64,000 nt of DNA from Takakia lepidozioides (GCA_030704615.1 CM060731.1:2170001-2234000), one strand, 5' to 3'; counted from the stretch's first letter, positions 10,056 through 22,946 are shown. Notes: generated by a model from the letters alone, not told the origin. Made by a program: numbers and translations.

Positions 10056-13000
10056 CTAATCAACTTGAACATCATCATCCGGAGCTTCTTCATCCTCATC
10101 AAGCTGCAAGTCTTCTTGGTCATCGGAGTCATCGTCATAAATGGTCCGGCCCTCAAAAGGCACCTCCGAATCATCCTCCACCTCGTTGTCAATGGCCGTG
10201 TCTTCGTCTCCTTCTCCAATATCCGTATCTTCTGGAGCTTCATCATAAAGGGTCCGGGTTGCATTCTCCGGGGCGTCATCATCATCTTCTACCCCCTCTA
10301 CCCAACCTCCATCATCAACATCATTATGACCAGTCTCTCCGTCCACCGCAATTGCCTCACCCCATGGAGATCCGAGACCATGATAGATACGTCTTCCTCT
10401 GGCTGAGCATGCACAACCACCTTCCAATTCCCCCCTCTTGAGCCTATCTGTATTGACGCGCATAAAACCACAATCATCTTGCACTAGTGTTGCGGAGGGC
10501 CCCACAAGATGTGGCTGGAACTACCTTCCCTTGAAGAGAAGAGGCCGGTATACTGAAGTTGGAGTATGCTCTCAAGCTCTCCAATCTACTCAAGTTTGCT
10601 CATAGCAAGTCGTGTATCTCCCTTGCCCTACACAGAGTCTTGCCAATATGTGGCACACAAGCCAGAATCAAACGTTGTTTTGCGCTTCATGTCAAGAGCA
10701 CGAATGCGGAAATGACGACCGTGAACCCAAACCGCCGTGTATGAGGTCGCGAATTGAGAGAGGCCCCTTGCAATGTCTTGCACCAAATCTAAAACCACCT
10801 CTGCTTGAGCAACGGTGTCATAAACTGAAGTCCGAAGCCACTGTTGGAATGAACTTAGAGGTTGCAATTCCATGGGCAAATTTTGTGAAGGAACATTCTG
10901 GCGGCCCGCTCCTCGTCGAGGGCGTCTAGTAACCGGCCTTGGATGGTTCCACCTCCATGCAAGCGTCTCCTCCTCTTGTTGTTGAACAAGGTTATTGTAT
11001 CTTGCCTCCCATTCAATTATGGATGGGGTGTTCTTCAGTATGAAGTCATGCGCTTGCTCAATCACCAAGGTCGGCAATTTTACCTTCTTCGATTTTTTGG
11101 GCAAAACGATGTCATTGGTTCGTGCATCCTCCTCTTCCTTCCACATCCGAGGGGCTTCCTCATCCACCCTTGCCATGTACTCCGTGCAATAGAACATAGC
11201 TTCTCGCAACGAATACCCCTCCGCCATGTTACCCTCCGGGTGCGCCATTTGTCTTACAAATCCTTTCAAAGTCTTCATATAACGCTCAAGGAAGTACATC
11301 CACCGAGAATGAACGGGGCCGGCAATCGAAGCCTCTCCCACTAAGTGCACTACCAAGTGCACTTGGATGTCAAAGAAGGAGGGAGGAAGGTGCATCTCCA
11401 ACATACACATTACCTCCGCCGTCTCCTTCTTCATGCGTGGAAAATCCGCTTCCTCCAACTCTTTGGAGCAAATCCACCGGAACAAGCCTCCCAATCTATA
11501 AATTGTCTCACGAACCTCGGGAGTCAATGTCCCACGTACTGCAATGGGCAAGATGTCTTGCAATAGATTGTGGTAGTCATGAGACTTCAAACCATGGACC
11601 CCGTCTTCTTTGCTGAACTTCGTACGGAGGAATGACCCATAACCAGTTGGTGTTCGGACAACACTTATGGTGGCTATCACTTTCTTGTATTCCTGCTTTG
11701 TCCATTGCCAAGGTGCGCGCCTATACTTCCACCGTACAACACCCTTTGGGTCCACACCATTTTGTTCGGCCCATAGATGGCACATGCGACCCTGCTCCTC
11801 AAGCTCCTTTCTAACACCGAGAGAATCTCCTTTTGCAACCACTCCCTTCTTTGTCGGCGTGCCATGAAGAACCCGAAAAAAGGACGAGCATACATTCTTC
11901 TTAATATGCATCGGATCTAGAAGATGGCGAATCTTCAGGTCCTACATATATCCCCACCCACAAATACTTACACAAATTTTTGATGTGAAAGTGACAATGC
12001 AACGCATACCAAATGTGCATCATCACATGCATGCATAGGGATATTGACGGTGTTTTTGTGGAATATGTACCGCCCAATATGGCAACTCGTAGAAGATTGA
12101 AAGTCGCTTCATGCCGGGCACGTCCAATTCACCGTCTGTGCCCGCATGGGCCTCCTTCCATCGGTCCTCCCAAAACTGCCCGGATGGTGTCATAGGGGGG
12201 GACGTACTTCATCTTTGCCATCAAACAAGTGTTTCTCTCTTTTTCTCCATCGATGGCTCATAGGAAAAAACTTGCGGTAGTTGGGATACACCATCTTGTG
12301 AAGATGGCGGGAGCTATGTGCATCAAGATCATTGCCATAATACATGCATGCATGGTACCCTTTGGTGCTTAGCCCCGAGCAAATAGTTAGTCATGTACTA
12401 CACATCCCGCCACATTAGCAAAGACAAAAAGTTGTCATGTGCATGGCCCATAATGTCATCTACCCCACTACGGTGCACAAGACTGTCGCCGTTACTTCAA
12501 TCAATCCCAATCCTCATCGATATTATCCGGCATTGACAAGTGAATGTACACGGGTTGTTCATGGGGAACATAATATACCTGGATAATCATGCATTGTCCA
12601 AAGCAAGATGCCTCTCATCTGAAAAGATTGTTTGGCCATAGGGTCAAGTGAAGCATCCAATGCCGGGACCCCCCTCCATACCTCCTTAAGTTCATCAACA
12701 AGAGGTCGCAAGTACGTGTCTATGTTTGCCACTTGTTTTTTCCCTATGAGACATTCACATCATTGTTTCAATGCTCCACCAATATGCTACAAAATGAATT
12801 ACACGTCTTACTCCATGATTATGTCACTCATCAATCTTGCATCCGAATTGCGTCAGAGATCAGAAGTTTAATGTAAAGTCCAAGGCAATAATAAACATGA
12901 AATGAGAACACTCATGGAATGACTACATGACTGGACAGAGAATGGGTTGACCCCATCCGAGGAGAAGCCGAGGTGGACATGTCGTGGGTCCTCCAAGAGA

Positions 13001-14160
13001 AAAGGCCACATCTCTTCAATATGCCTCCATGCTTGTGAATCTTGTGGCCCGCACACCTTTCCCGGGGGCTCCGATGAGAGGCGTGCCATCTCATGAGTCT
13101 GGCCAATTTTGGGCTTCGGTATTGTGCCCTCAATCACGGGATGATCGGAAAGTAATGCATTTTCTAGGATGACCCCCACATGTAATCATCCCATTAGCAC
13201 ACATAATACAACACCCTTATGCCTTTCCCTTTATGTAGCATCTCCCTCATTTGGGCATGAATGGTCAAAACCGAACGTCGCTGCTTCCACTCCTCACTCA
13301 CTCCTTCCAAAACCACAATCAGATCTTGCATGAGTACTACTATCTAAACCCTAAACTTTGTGGAATACACTTTACATGCATTGAGAAGATTAAATAAAGT
13401 AATTTCCATGCGAGGGGGAATGGCGCTTATACCTTGCGTGGTATTTTTTTCCCTTGGACATCATCCCGATATCGGTCTTTCTTGCACTTTGGGCACTTGG
13501 TGAGATGCGAATCCTCTCCGTAATATGGGGTTTTATCACATGGACATGCATGAAAAATCTTATAGCCCATCCCCACAGAGTCTAAGACTTCGTGCGCCTC
13601 TTTTCGCGACCGTGGCATCTTGGGTTTCAAGTGTGGAGCAAGGATATAGTCTGCAATAGTTCGCATTATGGCAGACATCCCAACATTGCTTATGCCAAAT
13701 CGAATTTGAAGATTGAGCAAAAGTAAGATTGTTGAAAGTCGACTCACTTTCGTCCCTTCGTACAAGGGAATTCTCGCCTTCCTCTCCATATCATTTGAGG
13801 GGGCCATTTCAGGATCATCGATTGGTCGGTTCCCTCTCCATGGGATGCATCAGCGCCCACATGATGCATTAAGAGATCCTCCATGGCTTGCACATCCTCC
13901 TGGTTAATTCCATGCTCATTGTTGTTGTCGTTGTCGCTGTCACTGTCATCGTCATCATCGTCCGGTACCGTGGGGGCGGCGTCTCGCCCACTGCTCCCGT
14001 CTGATGTACTTGGGTTGTTTTTGGATGGGGTGCCAAGAGAAAGGACCGGGAAGAGATGGACAAAGTCCTGATACGAACAAATGAACATAGGACATATATT
14101 ATAATGTGTCATTGCTACCATACAACTTATTACAAGCGAAATGCAAACAACAACATTCAA
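10056..14160 (-). pseudogene. TNP2-type CACTA transposase
   Basis: Transcribed right to left and split by introns. The N-terminal exon region (14,000-13,430) has an acidic stretch, PLYEGTKVSRLSTILLLLNL and a zinc-ribbon-like HACPCDKT..CPKCKKDRY. The next parts (13,180-12,900) carry DPRHVHLGFSSDGVNPF, then LRPLVDELKEVWRGVPALD and LLWTMHDYPG (12,700-12,560), and a segment with the DLDAHSSRHLHKMVYPNYRK block (about 12,350-12,150). A long exon (11,911-10,628) carries the DUF4218-type region (FPRMKKETAEVMCMLEMHLP, VGEASIAGPVHSRWMYFLER, GFVRQMAHPEGNMAEGY). The C-terminal part (10,505-10,056) is acidic and resembles the DUF4216 end. The transposase cuts and inserts DNA by binding CACTA ends. The central blocks lie in separate frames and I cannot confirm every splice site, so it may be broken. 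Confidence 0.85.
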
Positions 14161-14164
14161 TGTG

Positions 14165-15185
14165 TGCGTGCATCAAATATGTCATTCAATAATTACATGT
14201 ATGTGCGCAACGTCACGCATGCAAAGTTTCAAACCCAAACAAAATCATTTGCCCCCCCCAAGGATGCGTTCACCCTATCAACCAATTTTTGTTTATTAAT
14301 ATGAAAGAAAATCCTCTCATGCCATTGCACCCATCAAAACGGATGTGGCTCAAGCTTCACTTTTTCCTACATGTGCTTAAATATGTGTGCAACACCTGTA
14401 CAAAGATCCAGCAGAAAAAAAAACATTTGCCTCCCCAACGACGCACTCACCCTTGCACCAATTTTGAATTAAATCGAATTAAAATGAATATAAAATGAAT
14501 ATATACATTTAGAAAATATATGATTGCGGTTTTGAGGGGCGTAATGATTTTATTTTTGGCTCTATTTTGTTCTGTGACATTGGGCTTTGCACCACTACAT
14601 CCATGCAAAAAGTTGGACATAAAAAAAAAATGGAATATATATATATATATATATTCTAGGGTTACTTTTGCAGAACTCTCTATGAAGAGTGCATGAAGTT
14701 AAAGATAACTCAACTTTGGAGTGCAAATGAGAGAACAAAATATGGTTCTGGGTCCAAATGACTTTTGTTTACTCCCAAATTTTGCACACACATTGCATAT
14801 GCTATCATTAAGCATATGGCTTGAAAATGGAATTAAAAAAAAAATCATGTGTAAGCGAAACGCAATTTTCCGTCTCTACGACACGTAGCTGCGTTCAACA
14901 CTAGAATGACCCATTGAATCAACTTGGTTCAAGCTCATATTTGGTCCACATGTGCATAAATATGTTTAGATCACATATGCAAAGTTGCAACCCACACGAG
15001 CAACAAGAAAAATATTTACATCAATCGATTAATCGGATGTATACAAAGTACATCATGAGAATATCTACAATGCCCCTCTACGCGATCCCTGTCTCAAAGG
15101 AACCCTAATTCTATCATACACATCTCACTCATGCTGTAATCGGAGGTCCCAATCATCCCGGGAGAACTCGTATGATACAAATAGT
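14165..15185. other. CACTA interior, no gene recognised
   Basis: A/T-rich sequence with a (TA)n run near 14,637-14,654. It probably holds the 5' flank of the transposase gene and the divergent promoter of the plus-strand ORF. No conserved protein is visible. Confidence 0.4.
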
Positions 15186-15261
15186 TCGTTGCCAGCCCTA
15201 ATAGTCCTACTAGCACATGTCATCACAAACATGTGCACTTTATTTTTATTTTGTTTTTTTT

Positions 15262-15301
15262 CATATGGTACTGGGTTAGGGTGTTTGTTTTTCTTTATGG
15301 T
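15262..15301 (+). repeat. direct repeat inside the CACTA element, copy 2
   Basis: This is the partner of the repeat at 9,772. CATATGGTACTGGGTTAGGG and GTGTTTGTTTTTCTTTATGG match it closely after a poly-T run. It may mark an internal duplication or an older nested insertion. Confidence 0.75.
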
Positions 15302-15581
15302 GCTGGGTTTTGGATTGGCGGTTTTGGTTGTGGGTCTTGGGGTTGAAAGGATAAACGGTGTAATTAGGATTCACATACCCAAAATGTGGTTCAATCTGAT
15401 AAGCGCAAAGCGCTGGGTCTCAATAAATTTTTCCATGGTGTGGGCATCCTGAAGATAGAACGTGAGGAAGGATTTATTGTCTTGGGCTCTCTAGCACCAT
15501 AGGGATGCTCCACCTTTGGTTACCAATTTTGAAAGCCCCGAGGCTGAGGCATAGGGTTTTTTCGCCAACGGTTTTTGAGAA

Positions 15582-16772
15582 ATGAAAGTGCTAGTGGTGT
15601 GTGCTAATTATGATGCGATGGTGAGGAAACATCAACCCGTCTCCCTCGAGGATGGGGAGGTAGTACCACATATCGATTGTGGCCCTAGAGCGATCATTTT
15701 TTGTGGCGAGGAGCCACCCATTGCATCTGATCCAATACAAGCTGCCGGACACAATCGTAGAAGGGACCGGGGCCAAATTTCAAGTGATGCGGAGGATGTT
15801 GATACTCCGGGATCGAGTCGGGCGCGCCGTGGGTTGCCCCCTCGCGGGCCACCCTGTCCACCCACGTCCACCTTTGACCCCCCCCGACAGGATTGAGTGT
15901 TGGTGCAGTAAGTATTGGGAATGGATACCGCCGGGCGGCACCAGACCACCGAGGCGGTGACCGCATGTTGTCGAAAAACATTACCAGAAGAACAGGATTG
16001 CGGATGCGGCAAAGGTGAGTGTTTTTCCCACTCCTCTCATTAACATTCATTTAAGGTACATTTAGGTTTATCTAATAATATAGTATGATTGGTAAGCATA
16101 CATGAATCTAATTACGACATAAGTATTGATGCGTCGTTCACTACGCATATTGCAGCCATGACTTGATGCCCAAGCTCGCAATCACATTGCACAGGAGGCA
16201 TTTCACGCCGGTCTACTTGCATAATTTGTGCCAGAGCATGTGCCCGATGTGACCAGTTGGTTCCCCCAGCAGCATGTAGATGAGATGCGTAGGGTCGAGG
16301 GGTATCGTAGGTGTCATAGGCGTTATGGCCGGCGACAAGCAGCCCCCCCCCCCCCCACCCCCCCCCTCCAGTTTCCTGAGGCGGTCCCCCTAATCCAGTA
16401 TCCTCATCTGATGATTCTCCGCATCGTACATGCAGTAGCAGCTTGTAGGCCGATTGTGGCTCCCCCCCCCCCCCCCCCCCCCCCCTCCCCCCGTCTGTTT
16501 CTTTGCCTGATCCACCTCCGGTAGTACCTGATCCGGACGTTGTACCCCCGGCTGCACCTCCGGCATTACATCCTCAACCACCTCCACTTTCATCTCCTCC
16601 GCCAGCAGTACCACCTCCACCTCCACGTGCATGTGCATGTGCCCCCCGAACCCCTAGGAGAGGTCGGCTTCGCCCTGGGTTTCCTCCTCTTCGGCTTGGG
16701 CATATGACCACAAAAGCTCTCATGCACATCGCTTCGCTCGTCCCATACTACATTGGTTCTCCTAGGATGTAA
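15582..16772 (+). pseudogene. CACTA accessory ORF, proline-rich, unknown
   Basis: An ATG at 15,582 opens 104 codons (MKVLVVCANYDAMVRKHQP). Further open pieces follow in changing frames, separated by a GTGAGT donor near 16,014 and a TTGCAG acceptor near 16,155. The later part encodes HVDEMRRVEGYRRCHRRYGR and then proline runs from poly-C tracts. Its position, divergent from TNP2 and just before the right-hand subterminal repeats, is where CACTA elements often carry a second protein that binds those repeats. I see no known domain, so that role is inference. It is probably decayed. Confidence 0.35.
16339..16490. repeat. poly-C tracts
   Basis: Two C runs (near 16,340-16,372 and 16,462-16,486, each with an odd A or T) interrupt the proline-rich ORF. 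They would form G-rich strand structures on minus and are likely replication-slippage products. Confidence 0.8.
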
Positions 16773-17040
16773 AGGCCCTAAACCCTAAACCCAAAAAGGT
16801 CGGCCGTCGTCTCCTGCGACACCCTCGTGTCGCATTTGGCGACGTGTTTTTTTAATTATTTTAGCTGGGGGTCGCACCCTGCAACGGAAAGCCGTCGCGG
16901 GAGGTGACGTATTATTTATTTATTTATAGGGCCGAGGGTCGCAAGCAGCAACGGCCTGCCGTCGCGAATACCATTTGTACATTTCAAAAAAAAAATGGGG
17001 CGCAGACGTGCGACGGCCGGGTGTCGCACGTAGGCGCCGC
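16770..17040. repeat. telomere-like run and right-hand GCGACG repeats
   Basis: CCCTAAACCCTAAACCC (about 16,772-16,790) is followed by inverted and direct GTCGC / GCGAC words (GCCGTCGTCTCCTGCGAC, TGCGACGGCCGGGTGTCGCA and others). These match the repeat style at 9.2-9.7 kb. They are taken as the second subterminal region of the CACTA element. Confidence 0.65.
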
Positions 17041-17049
17041 GTTTTTCCT

Positions 17050-18315
17050 AAGTGCTTGAAGCACCTCCTTCCCCTCCCATTTTTGTTTGTTCTTTGGGAG
17101 AGAGGTAGTTCAGAGAGTGGGGTTTAGGGTGGAGGAGAAACGCACCTGCTGCTGAGCCCGAGGTGGTCGCAAGGCCCCAAGGTGTTAGCCCCAACGCCCA
17201 AGGTAAGCACCGCCTTCTCCTTCAATTTCTCTCTTGCTTTCTTGCCCTAAGCACGGGCTGATCTCTCCCTCCCCTGTGTGGTAGAAACGCCGCGCAGAGG
17301 CGAGATGTAAACGAGCTGAAAAGAGAGAGAGCCGTGGTGAGTGGGGGAGAGATGCCCTGCAGCGGCGGGGACCCGCGCCGTTGACAAACGCGACAGCACC
17401 GCAGCAGCTCGCTTGAAGCACCAACAGCTGCAGCAGCCATAGCAGCAGAGGTAGGTCAGGGTGGGGCCGATGAAAAAGAAGTTAGGAAGAAAACTTCCCT
17501 GAACTTGTTTCCAGTCTGTGACATGGGGGAGGACATCATGGATGCACTCAAGGGTCTATCCCACTCTTGGCACCTGACTGAAATTTAAACTCAGGGCAGG
17601 AAGCCTACCTTTGAGCAGTAAACAGAAGCAGAGAGGAAAGGGAGAGTGCAATGGTGACTGGCATTGCTTGTAGAAAACCATTTCAGTTCCAACATTAATG
17701 GAGTCCTGCCCTCAAAGTTTGAGAGAAGATGCAAAATGAATGAAAGCGCACATCTTGCAAGACCTTATGCAAATACATTAAATGGCTTACATTACTTATG
17801 TGTATCATCAATCCAGAAGGTCCAAATTTTTTGAGGCATGTGCTCCATCCATATTATTCTCTGACAGAAACAACTAAATGGACTATCCCCTATTTTTAAG
17901 ATGACAGCGCCGTTGTTGAGATCTTAGAATCCAATGTACTGCCTTCTTCTTATGAGCATATGAAACATAAATGCTCTGCATGTTTCCATTTATTTTACAA
18001 CCAATCGTTGATTAATCGTCCAACTATGAACTGACACACTAGACGGCACAATTTATTTACAATCAAATCCCATGACATGTATGTTGATTTGTTCTTTAAT
18101 TACTCATGTATGAGTAATGAGTACAAGTATTTGTGGCGACAATTGACTCTAAAACCAATAAATTGATTAAGACACCCATAACAAAATATTTAGTTACTTT
18201 ATCACTTACTTTATATTGTATTATGAAGGCGCCACCACAAAGTAACATGTCAATCGTACAACCATCTTCTGAGGATCCACGTGTAACCCATGTAGTCCAA
18301 AAAGCACTAACGCCA
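17050..18315. other. no gene recognised
   Basis: 17,100-17,450 is GC-rich with short minus-strand open frames (Ser/Arg/Ala-rich) that show no family signal and may be chance. The rest is A/T-rich. No conserved protein is seen. Confidence 0.4.
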
Positions 18316-18319
18316 GAGT

Positions 18320-18475
18320 GTATAAAAAAGGTTCACATTTCAGATTTGGCCAATTTGGCCTTTGCCCTCGCCCCCCTTTCCCTCCGCTCTCCTTGGCGGG
18401 GGCAGGTTTGAACCCGCAACCTTGTGGAAAATACACCACAACCTTACCAACAAGCCATGCTCTATTCAATGAAAC
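18320..18475 (-). mobile_element. tRNA-derived SINE
   Basis: On minus, TGGCTTGTTGGTAAGG resembles a Pol III A box. After 37 bases it is followed by GGTTCAAACC, a near-perfect B box, in a tRNA-like spacing. The unit continues for about 80 bases to a run of six T, a Pol III stop. It is not a working tRNA, because the cloverleaf does not close on either acceptor side. Confidence 0.6.
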
Positions 18476-18904
18476 AACCTCTACTTTTTTGTTAATAAAC
18501 TGTTCAGTTAAACTTGTTTCCATTACTACATGACTAACCCGGTATCATTACTACACTTAAGTAGTCTAGTATACTTGCACATTATCCCTTGCCACTCCCC
18601 CAAACAAACACACACAAACTACACAAGCACTTAACACGTCTCTAGTCTCTACACCCTGGAGACTCCCGTTGCGAAGAAGAGACGGAGGCGCCGCATCTCG
18701 GCCTTATACTATACCACCCCGAGGCAACGAGTTGTTGCGGTGATGGGGAGGAAGAAGGACACTCGAGGGGGAGGCGTTGCTGGTGGTGGTGGTGGTAGAG
18801 GCAAGCTGCGGACGAAGAAGGTAAGCTGTAGTTTTGTTTTTTTTCATGACCTGCACTTAGGCATATGCGCCATCGCATAAGCCCCACCAAGCTGCTCCTA
18901 ATCT

Positions 18905-20025
18905 AGCACCTCCGCCGGCGCAGATGCCTAAGTCACTTCAACTCTCACAAGTTTGCGAATCTCCACACATACACACAACCGTCTCCGCCGGCGGAGACAA
19001 CTCATTCCCCTTGGTTTTTTCTGATGCTTGGAAGGGCTGGGCTGCCACCTCCGCCGGCGCATACCATTGGAGCTGGGATGCTCACATGTTTCAGGAAGTG
19101 CTCCTCTACTCCCATCCCGTTTATTTTTTTGCATGCTCATACGTTGCTGATGCTCCGAGCGGGTTGGGCTGGCGTATCCGCCGGCGCATACCTGTGCAGC
19201 AGGGCTGCTCAAATGTTTCAGGAAGTTCTCCCCTTTTCTATCTCCTTTGTTTTTCCGCATGCTCAAAAGTTGCTGATGCTCCGAGTGGGCTGCGCTGGCA
19301 TATCCGCCGGCGCATACCCATTGAGTACATTCTTTTTTGCTCAGCTCATAGGTTTTAGGAACCTCCTGCAAGCGTCTCCGCCGGCGGAGACACTTGGAGC
19401 TTGGTTTTTTTTGCATATTCCTTGTGTTACGGAAGCTCCAAAGCGCCAAGGTTGCCACCTCTGTCAACACAGACCCGTGCAGCAGGGCTGCTCACATATT
19501 TCAAGAAGTTCTCCCCCCCTTCCATCTCTTTTGTTTCTCCACATTCTCATAAGTTGTTGAGGCTCCGAGCGGGCTGGGCTGCCATATCCGCCGGCGCATA
19601 CCCATTGAGCACAATCTTTTTTTGCTTAGCTCCTAGGTTTCAGGAACCTCATGCAAGCATCTCCGCCGGCGGAGATGCTTGGAGCTTGGTTTTTTGTTGT
19701 ATATTCCTTGTGTTACGTAAGCTCCAAAGTGTCGAGGCTGCCACCTCCGTTGGCGCAGACGCTTGGGGAACCTTCCCTATTTTGGTTGATCACAGTATTC
19801 AAGTATCTCAAAGCTTCTACGTTGCCACCTCCACAACTCCACATGCTTCCATAGGCCTAGTTTGATCTTTCAAGGTGCTCCTGTATGTTTGGCTACAACC
19901 TCCCTTCCATGGTATGCGCCGGCGCATATGCTTGGAGCTCCTTGAGCAAAAATTTCTTCAAGGGCCTCAAATCTTGTCAAATTTTGAGTTGGTTGCACAT
20001 ATGTGTCATATGCGCCGGTGTAGGT
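18905..20025. repeat. array of CGCCGGCG palindromes
   Basis: About eleven palindromes centred on CGCCGGCG occur, near 18,915, 18,990, 19,055, 19,183, 19,309, 19,383, 19,592, 19,668, 19,750 (degenerate), 19,921 and 20,013. Several are perfect over long arms: GTCTCCGCC with its partner at 18,981-18,998 and 19,374-19,391, AAGCATCTCCGCC with its partner at 19,655-19,680 (26 bases), and TATGCGCC with its partner at 19,913-19,928. The outer arm sequence differs between units (GTCT, GCAT, GTAT, TATG) yet stays palindromic. Spacers carry two repeated blocks (CAGCAGGGCTGCTCA..TTTCA..AAGT and GGAGCTTGGTTTTTT). The array ends about 220 bases before the first exon of the ParB-like gene. Confidence 0.85.
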
Positions 20026-20317
20026 GGTCAGAGGTCCTCTGTCGGGATGCTCAGGCCTGTATTCTACTCCAAGTTGTAAGCTTTGAAAGACAAGGATATT
20101 CATGGAATTAGTTGACTATCCAAATTCATTTGTTTTCTTCATGCAACCATGACACTGAACTGCTCTTTTTACATATTATACATTCACACATGTGCTCTTC
20201 TCATACACTGACATCTTGAACTGTTTTGGTCTATGGAATTAGGAAATTACTACTACAACTGAAGCTGTGGAGGCCGGGACGCTTGCAACCATTATTGACG
20301 ACATTGATGCAGGGAAT

Positions 20318-21187
20318 TGGGGGGAGATGAGTATGAAGAGGATACAACATCTAGTGATCCTCTTTCTCTAGATGCCAAACAAGCAATTATTCTGGAAAAG
20401 AAACAAGATCTGAATGTAACTTTCAGGTCCCTCCTCATTGAGGATGGAGTTATGGACATTCCATTGTGTCGCATGATTTCTATGCAGGTTGTTAGGCCTG
20501 CCCTTGCCAACGACATCCTAAAGCTTAGAGGAGACTTCTATTCTGGATACCATCCAGGAGCAGCCGTGTTCTATGTTTCTGTTGAGGGGATTGATGGATC
20601 TACTATAGATGTAGGTCCTGATATCATCTCTTCATGGGATAGTCATTGGAAAACAGTCAATGATGAGTTTGAGAAGTATCTTGAGTCCAAGCCAAAGTTG
20701 CATCATCTTCGGGGAAGATGTTTCATGTCTGGGATGGGAATCATAGGCTTCAAGCATGGTATCCCTATATCAATGAAGTTCATGGGGCCAACTTGTCAAG
20801 ACATGTCTGTGTGACAAGTTGGGTGCTCAATGCGGACATTGAAAATCGTGGTTCCCTCACGTCCATCATGGATGGAGTGAATGTGTGAGTTTCCTTTCTA
20901 TTCTTCATTTACTTTCATGTTCAATGTTGTCATGTTCTTGCTCAATGGATGTACATATACACATCTTCTTTCTAATGATCATATTTTATATGTGCAGGGC
21001 AACAGAGAGGGCACATGGTACATCCAAATTTGTGCACTTGGTTTGCAAGGTCAATATGATTGGCCTTACACCTGTCTCTGAATGGAAGAATGTATTGAGG
21101 AAAGAGCAATACGACGAATGCATCAAGAAAGCAGGAAAGACTTGGTATAACCTGACAGTCCATGCAATGACAGAGATTTTGTACAAG
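20318..21187 (+). other. ParB-like domain of copy 1
   Basis: The segment starts at a conserved block DAKQAIILEKKQ, then IPLCRMISMQVVRP and DILKLRGDFYSGYHPGAAVF. After a one-base shift comes FHVWDGNHRLQAW (DGNHRL at 20,733-20,750). ParB and sulfiredoxin-like proteins share this pattern: an IPL..I/L strand, a helix, and a DG.HR...A loop that binds phosphates of CTP, ATP or DNA. The same blocks, including RP and DGNHRL, are kept in copy 2 at 37 kb, which supports a real domain. Downstream, TPVSEWKNVLRKEQYDEC..TWYNLT is also shared with copy 2. The ParB assignment rests on motif resemblance only. Confidence 0.65.
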
Positions 21188-22946
21188 GTAACATCATGTC
21201 TTAACCAAGTTTCATTCTTTGCATCCATAGACAAGATTCACCTCTGGTTCATGTTATGAACTGTTTTGGTTCTTTTGGCAGCATGATATTGTTGAGGCCC
21301 AACGCATGGCGGGGGAAGCTTACAAACTTGCTGAGGGGCCAAAGAGTCAAGAGGGCCTTGAAGATACAATGAGACAGGCTGGATTGAAAGCAAGGGAGCA
21401 ACACAAGAGTCAGCTTGTGAAGTTGCTTCCTATTGCTGATCCAACCCTTGGAGAGGGGTTTCTCCAAGAACTTAAACTGCATTGGTCATGTGTAAAGGCA
21501 GGATAAGAGGAAATGACCCAAGAGAAAATGGTGAACATTGCTACCGCCCGGGTGGATCCTGAAGAAAAGGTGGAATGACTACATATATGGAATGGAGACC
21601 AAACACTTCACGACCGTAATTTTTTTCCACCCGGGCCTATCAGTGGGCCAACACTTGATCCTTGGCTGAATAGAAGGACTTTTGGTGGCAGGTACATATA
21701 CAATCACTATCTTCTCAATGCAATTAATTCATTTTGTTGATGACACATTAACATAGTTATTTAACTGACTGTATTTTTTGGCAGCTTCGCAAGGTTGCCT
21801 TGGCTCAGTTTGCCTTGTACACCACTCAGCTTGGCCAATTTCATGTTGCCTTGGAGGAAGGAGAGAGTGAGAGTCTGGGAGACTACATGGAAGATGACTC
21901 ATTTCAATGAGTTGTTTCATAGAGAGTTCTCATTGCCAAAGGGGCCATTCAGAGGCAATGATTGGGAACAACAAACAGGTGGGGAGAAGGTGGTGAGACG
22001 AATTTTATTCAGGTACCATCTTTCCATTGCATTGTACATGGATAGTGTATACACCTTGTAAGTAAAAAATGTCTATGCTTCAAGTATTTTTCTAGTACAT
22101 TGGGATATACATGTTTCTTAATGTGCTTGTTCAATTGTTGAACAGGTTGCATAAATATTTGTCTCCACAATAACTTTGAGTGTGTTTGTATTTTAGGTAC
22201 ATGAGATTTGTGCTTGTACCGAGTGATCGACTTAAGGCTGAGCCCAAGTTTCTGATGGCCTGGAAGTTTGGTGCTCAACAAGCTTCCATGTACACACCTG
22301 CAATTGAGGAAGATTGGGGTGTGGAACACCGGGAAGGGGGGGGGGTTGGTATTTGGATATACCCAAGGGTACTATCCCCTATGCATAAATGGGACTTCAT
22401 AAGGAATGTGTTCGCAGGCAGTCAGTGAGTGATGAAGGGGGTATCTCCACTGAAGTCCCTGTTCTTGATCTGGAGCATGCAGAACAGATTGCTACACAGG
22501 CCGCTGACGCTGTAGCCCAAGTGGTCCTTGCCGTTGTGGGTGTACCAAAACGCAAATCACGAAAAAGAAAAGGTGCGGATGTCAATGCAGGTGTGGCCCC
22601 CAATGCAGGTGTGGCTTCTATTGCTGGTCCTATTGGTAGTTCTTCACATCCTTCAAATCAGTTGGTTGTAGTGCCTGCATCTACTACTCGAGGAAACAAG
22701 CCAAAGGCAGACGAACATCCTTACAGTGCAGTGTCATTTTCTGGTGGTGCACCTAGCATGTATCACATGATGATATGGTGGAGGCCTCAAGTACATCTCC
22801 TGATGCGACCTTGAAAGAGCTCATGGAGTTCTTAAAAAATGTGAGTTTCCCCCAACAAACAAACTTGAATGTAAGGAATTCTTCGATGTTTTTATATCCT
22901 CATCATCCGGCTATTGACTCCTACATTTTCTGTATGTTGTTTGCAG

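Larger units (their letters stand above)
9186..17040 (-). mobile_element. CACTA (En/Spm) DNA transposon, right end not fixed
   Basis: The left end reads CACTACAGCAAATGG, the expected CACTA terminus, and runs at once into GCGACG subterminal repeats. A TNP2 transposase lies inside on minus, and matching GCGACG repeats occur at 16.8-17.04 kb. I did not find the inverted TAGTG end on the right. The right boundary is therefore set at the last subterminal repeat and is approximate. The 3-bp target duplication cannot be checked without that end. Confidence 0.65.

Noticed and set aside
18924-19865. Several overlapping open frames of 140-180 codons in the CGCCGGCG array
   Set aside because: They are created by the repeats (recurrent Ala-Gly-Ala-Tyr phrases) on both strands, with no start or domain.
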